DNA of 64,000 bases from NCBI GenBank assembly GCA_012295275.1, contig CM022673.1, positions 16,725,310 to 16,789,309 of the forward strand, written 5' to 3'. The notes under the pieces are model-generated. The model was not told the origin of the DNA. It saw only the letters and a list, made by a program, of their open reading frames with translations, and did not search any database. This document shows positions 60,096 through 64,000 of the stretch, piece by piece. Both the position numbers and the translations under genes were made by a program. Every line of letters begins with the position of its first letter. Position 1 is the stretch's first letter. Source of the stretch: Chrysomallon squamiferum. Lineage: Eukaryota; Mollusca; Gastropoda; Neomphalida; Peltospiridae.

Positions 60096-60285
60096 TTCCA
60101 TTTTCCATGCCAGAAAAACAGACTCGGATAAATCTTCAGAGAAAAGAATTCTTCCGTGTTAACAGTTTACATGAAACTGAAACCAGTAATTATTTTCAAG
60201 CTCAAAATAATATTCTGACTGTGTATTCTAATTATAACAGAGACCTTAGGAAAATACTCACACGTCACAAGTTAAACGGGAACTA
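60096..60285. repeat. Local duplication, copy 2
   Basis: Second copy of the 59263-59459 segment, beginning GTACGGTTCCATTTTCC (first copy AGTACGGTTCCATTTTAC) and ending GTTAAACGGGAACTA. The sequences flanking the two copies differ. Confidence 0.9.
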
Positions 60286-61249
60286 AATTCATAAAAATCC
60301 TGTAACGTTTATTTCGAGTCTGTACTATAAACAATCGATAAGGTATCTAGGAAACTGTCATACAGTATGTGTTTTTTTTTTTTTAAATCGGTGATTGAGT
60401 TTAATTTAAATAGGACATCACAAGATTTCCAAATTTGCCAACAGTTCAAGGTTAATAGTGTTAAAAACTGTGGTTTACGTCAACTTTTTGGGAGCAATCC
60501 TTTAGGCATATCTGTATCGCTCTGTTTACTCTCTATTCATGACTGCATGCAGTTCCCATCTTCTCTCTTTCACTCACTGACACTCTTTCACAGTCAAACA
60601 CAAACAAGCACACACGCATAAACACAATCCCTTTTACACACTCGCCCAGTTCTTCAATCCTGTATTTTATCTGAATGCATACTACATCAACTGAAGAACA
60701 GATTTAAAGAGAATCCCAACAGGTTTGCATTAAATGAAAATATCTGTCTGCTTACAAGCAAGACGAGGTTCTGGTACAAGCTGACAACAGTGTAGGCGAA
60801 TACAAATGAAATAGTCTGTTCGTCAGTTATAATATCAATAACTGTCAGCATCCTTCGTCACTTAGTGTGAAATACTCATAACACGCACCATCACATCAGC
60901 CAAAGATACGACTCTCGGAGAAATAGCACGTTTCACTATAATGGGTCACTGTGACATTGATACCGCAATTTAAAAGTATACCGTAAACATTCTAAAATTA
61001 GTCCTAATCAATCCTGAAAAAAAAAAAAAAAAAACAAGAACAAGAAAAAAAAAGAACAAATCCATCCAAACTGAATTAATCATTCTGTATCTGCAGTTAA
61101 GATTTTTTTTTTGGAAAAAATTAGACTTTTAGGACATAGTAGGAATATAATTTCTTCTGAAAAAAGACGTTTTATAATATTTAATAATAAAAGAAGTAAA
61201 CATTCCTTTCCTCCTGTCGTGTGTGTTATATTTTTTATCTCTCTCTCTC

Positions 61250-61308
61250 AAAAAAAAAAAAAAAAAAAAAAAAAAAATAATAATAATAATAATAATAATA
61301 ATACAACA

Positions 61309-61356
<48 letters not shown>
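61250..61356. repeat. Compound array poly-A, (AAT)8, poly-A
   Basis: About 28 A residues, AAT trinucleotides to about 61302, then 46 A residues. The open frames here encode only Lys, Asn or Phe runs. Confidence 0.97.
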
Positions 61357-61361
<5 letters not shown>

Positions 61362-61410
61362 AAAAACCTGATAGAAATTTCAAAAGAAGAAAAAAATCTT
61401 TGCTGAATAC

Positions 61411-61478
61411 TCAATATGGCGGGAAAGCAACAAAACGAGTCCATACATTATTTAAAGAAAGTATTTAAGAGTCGGTGA
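61411..61478 (+). other. YY1/E2F-like motif at an ATG, possible first exon
   Basis: TCAATATGGCGGGAAAGC combines a YY1-like AATATGGCGG with an E2F-like GGCGGGAAA; together such motifs often mark the start of ubiquitously expressed genes. The ATG at 61416 opens MAGKQQNESIHYLKKVFKSR, then TGA. A GTGAAC or GTAAAA donor near 61475-61502 is possible. No further exon was found. Confidence 0.25.
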
Positions 61479-62339
61479 ACCGGAACGGTAGCTTCGGGTA
61501 AAAGGTGTATGTGGGTGTAGATAGAAAAAAAAACAGTAACACCTTGCGTGCGGTACAGTTCTCATTAGAGAATGAGGTGAAATAATCCATGAAAAAAGCA
61601 CTGCTTGTTTATTTATTTATTATTTTTTTTTAATTTATTTTACCAACTGCAACAGCAGAGGAGTTGTAGTAAATGTAGTGATGGTGGTGACAGCGGCAGT
61701 AGAAGAAAAAAGAATGGTGATGATTGTAGATGTATTTTAATCCCTTGGCTGATACACTGGTAGAATTTGACAGTAGCTGTATGACTGGAGATGAGGTTGA
61801 TTTAACACTAATAACAACAACACTAATAATCGTTTAACGTGTTCTTATTTCCCTCTATAATCCACAAGTAAATATAATGTATACCTTAATCTTCTTATTT
61901 TCTAAATAATCTCGTAGTGAAAAAACTCCAATAAACATGACACAGTAACGTGTCTTAGATATAAAGAAAACATTCTCAAGCAAATGAATAGTTGAATGAG
62001 GGCGCTATGTGAAATATTTCTAGCTGGTGTAAAACACTGCGTAGGTGATGGCCGTGCGTAGGTGACGTGGTTGTCAACTCGTAAAACAAGTTATAGGATT
62101 GGAGCTCTATCCTGCGGTGTTCGGATCAAGATGTGACAACCACATACACTTCTGTTCCAACCCTCTTACAAAGTCCGTTTGTTTTCTTTAGAATGTATAT
62201 ACGTCTGGATCGTAACTTTGCATTACGTCAAATCTAGCACACAGAAGAAGGTCTATTCAGTAGGTTTCAAAAGGTTATAAATTTAAACTAACGCAGTTTT
62301 GTGATATGTTTATCAATACATTTGATCTTACACTGGAGT

Positions 62340-62405
62340 TTCCACTGCCGAACAGGTTGTAAGCTCACTGAGGAGTGATAGATCGCAAGTTCGATACTCC
62401 AAAGT
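62340..62405 (+). other. tRNA-like segment, possibly a SINE head or decayed tRNA gene
   Basis: TTGTAAGCTCACTGAGGAG resembles an RNA polymerase III A box, and CAAGTTCGATACTCC, about 30 bases on, resembles a B box. No clean cloverleaf could be drawn, and no SINE tail was found. Confidence 0.25.
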
Positions 62406-64000
62406 GCTCCTAATGAATCATTTCCCATTTCAGTTATAACTGCTCATCAAAAGCGATGGTTTGTGCTTTCCTGTCTGTGGATAATTAATCGCAAAACATT
62501 TTGTTACTAATTAAAGAATAGCCTTTGGAATGAGTGTTTTTGTCTTTGAGACCATCATTTAAAAAACCCAGATATTTGCTAGCAACTATTAGCACTACAC
62601 CATTTTTAATAAATGTTACGTTTCGTTGAATATTTAATGTCTAATAATACGTATCGGCGCTATCGGCTAATAACGATTTCTATCCCGCGTTAAAACTTGT
62701 CTTTCATTCAACAGATAAGAGCTTATAATCCGATCACCGGAACAATAAATCGCCTGCTATTTGTATACTGCTTCCGGTTAGTGGGTTGTTAATCGACTTA
62801 CGTAGTACGTTTATTTCCGTATACGTCATTACGTTGCAGGTTTTTCTGTTGTTTTTTGTTGGTTTTGTTGTTGTTGGTTTTTCCACATACATTAATCATA
62901 TTCAGATATCAAAAAAGAATTCTGAAAATTGTTACCAATATAAAAATGGTATTTTCTCACGATGTAGGCTTCATGTGTAAATAACTTAATCTGCTAGTAA
63001 GCTGGTTATTTTGGTTTATAAATAGTTAAAAAATTATAAATAAATAAATTAAGAAAGAAAGAAAATTCAATATAAATTTTGGATAAAGGATTATGTCTTC
63101 CCTTTATGCCTACATATAAAGAATAGTGAAAACGTGTGTGAATTCCATTGCTTTCATTCGAACTGAGAAAAGAAACAAGCATCCACATAGAATGTGCCTT
63201 TAAACGTCCTTAATCTCATTATGTCGTGAAGCGAAGGCGTGTAATTATCTCAAAAGCCAGACGTGGGCTCCGAGTGAAAACTCAGAACATCTACTGATGA
63301 CTTGATCTGATAAACTAATCTGACTTCAGTTTTGACAATCAGTGTTACTCGAGCCAAGTATTATATTCTTGATCTCTTAACGTTAGTTATCTGTTTAAAA
63401 TAAACATCTGAAAACAAATGTTGATTATCTGCAAAAAGGGTATTGTGGTACATTATGCAGACAATCAAAACGGATATCCTTTCCATCCCAAACGTCTTTT
63501 CTTCTCTTTCTCCCAGTAGTATCATAAGGTTAAAAGGAGCAGGATACGTTTAACAATATATAAGGAACACAGTGGGTAATATACATATTTATTTATCTCA
63601 CGATTCAGGAATCGTTGACTCATACTTGTACATCTTACTTATCTATCAACCATACAGTTCACAAGTCTGCTTCAGTTGCTGGCTGCTTCTAACTGATACA
63701 AAACACTAAACTGCTTCTGGAATGCGTCTTATAACGTGCTTATGTTCACATTTATCATGAAAAATAGTATTTTCTTCTTCTTCTTCTTATTTTTTTTTTG
63801 TTTTGTTTTGTTACCAAGGTTAGTTATTTATTTACTTGATTATGTACTTACTCATTGGTTCCCCGCTCCCTTGACAGTAAAACGTTAGCTTTTTTAATTT
63901 TACTTTTTAATTACTAATTGTATTGTTTATGTGTGCTGTTTTTATTTTCTCTGTCGGGGCTTTGTGGTAAAGTAAGTTTTTTGTAGCCAGACTTTCATAG

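Larger units (their letters stand above)
57725..64000. other. Right end of the window, no recognised gene apart from the listed candidates
   Basis: Mixed-composition non-coding DNA, less AT-rich than the centre of the window. It holds the TG/CG tract, the duplication, the A/AAT array and the weak first-exon candidates listed. On the - strand CCAATGAGTAAGTAC near 63847-63861 contains a perfect donor GTAAGT, but no coding exon is attached to it. Confidence 0.45.

Noticed and set aside
61111-61444. Several ORFs on both strands with poly-Lys, poly-Asn or poly-Phe
   Set aside because: They are produced by the poly-A and AAT arrays.

Overview
This is a strongly AT-rich stretch of an animal nuclear genome. 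Genes are split into many short exons (mostly 60-200 bp) with GT/AG introns, microsatellites and homopolymer runs are dense, and there are no bacterial-style gene clusters. The encoded proteins (muscle-type Ig protein, class II PI 3-kinase, tetraspanin) are metazoan. The compact introns and the kind of repeats suggest an invertebrate, perhaps a mollusc or another lophotrochozoan; that placement is inference.

Layout. (1) 1-1293, + strand: three exons at the 3' end of a gene with muscle-type I-set Ig domains; its 3' UTR probably lies in 1294-4300. (2) 4300-10570: AT-rich, repeat-rich spacer with no convincing gene. (3) 10810-31350, - strand: an apparently complete class II phosphatidylinositol 3-kinase (PIK3C2 family). 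I place 35 coding exons that sum to a multiple of three and about 1,724 residues, plus a non-coding first exon with a 12-codon upstream ORF. The order is disordered N-terminus, Ras-binding domain, C2, helical domain, kinase, PX, C2. (4) 31350-36000: spacer. (5) 36006-39066, - strand: a tetraspanin with four transmembrane segments and a CCG-containing large loop; its N-terminal exon was not found. (6) 39100-64000: mostly non-coding, with very long microsatellites, a 215-bp TA-flanked MITE, a 1.45-kb terminal-inverted-repeat element carrying a decayed ORF of an uncharacterised transposon-like family, a decayed ankyrin-like region, a local duplication, and a few possible first exons of + strand genes.

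The Ig gene and the kinase gene converge tail to tail; the kinase and the tetraspanin lie on the same strand. The kinase makes 3-phosphoinositides at endocytic membranes and the tetraspanin organises membrane microdomains, but nothing here shows they are co-regulated.

The most unusual points are: the TIR element, which ties an orphan protein family to a DNA-transposon structure; short tandem arrays that start at exon edges of the kinase gene and have copied its splice sites or stop codon; a DFS in place of the DFG activation motif in the kinase; and an X-box-like motif 30 bp upstream of a well-placed ATG followed by a splice donor.
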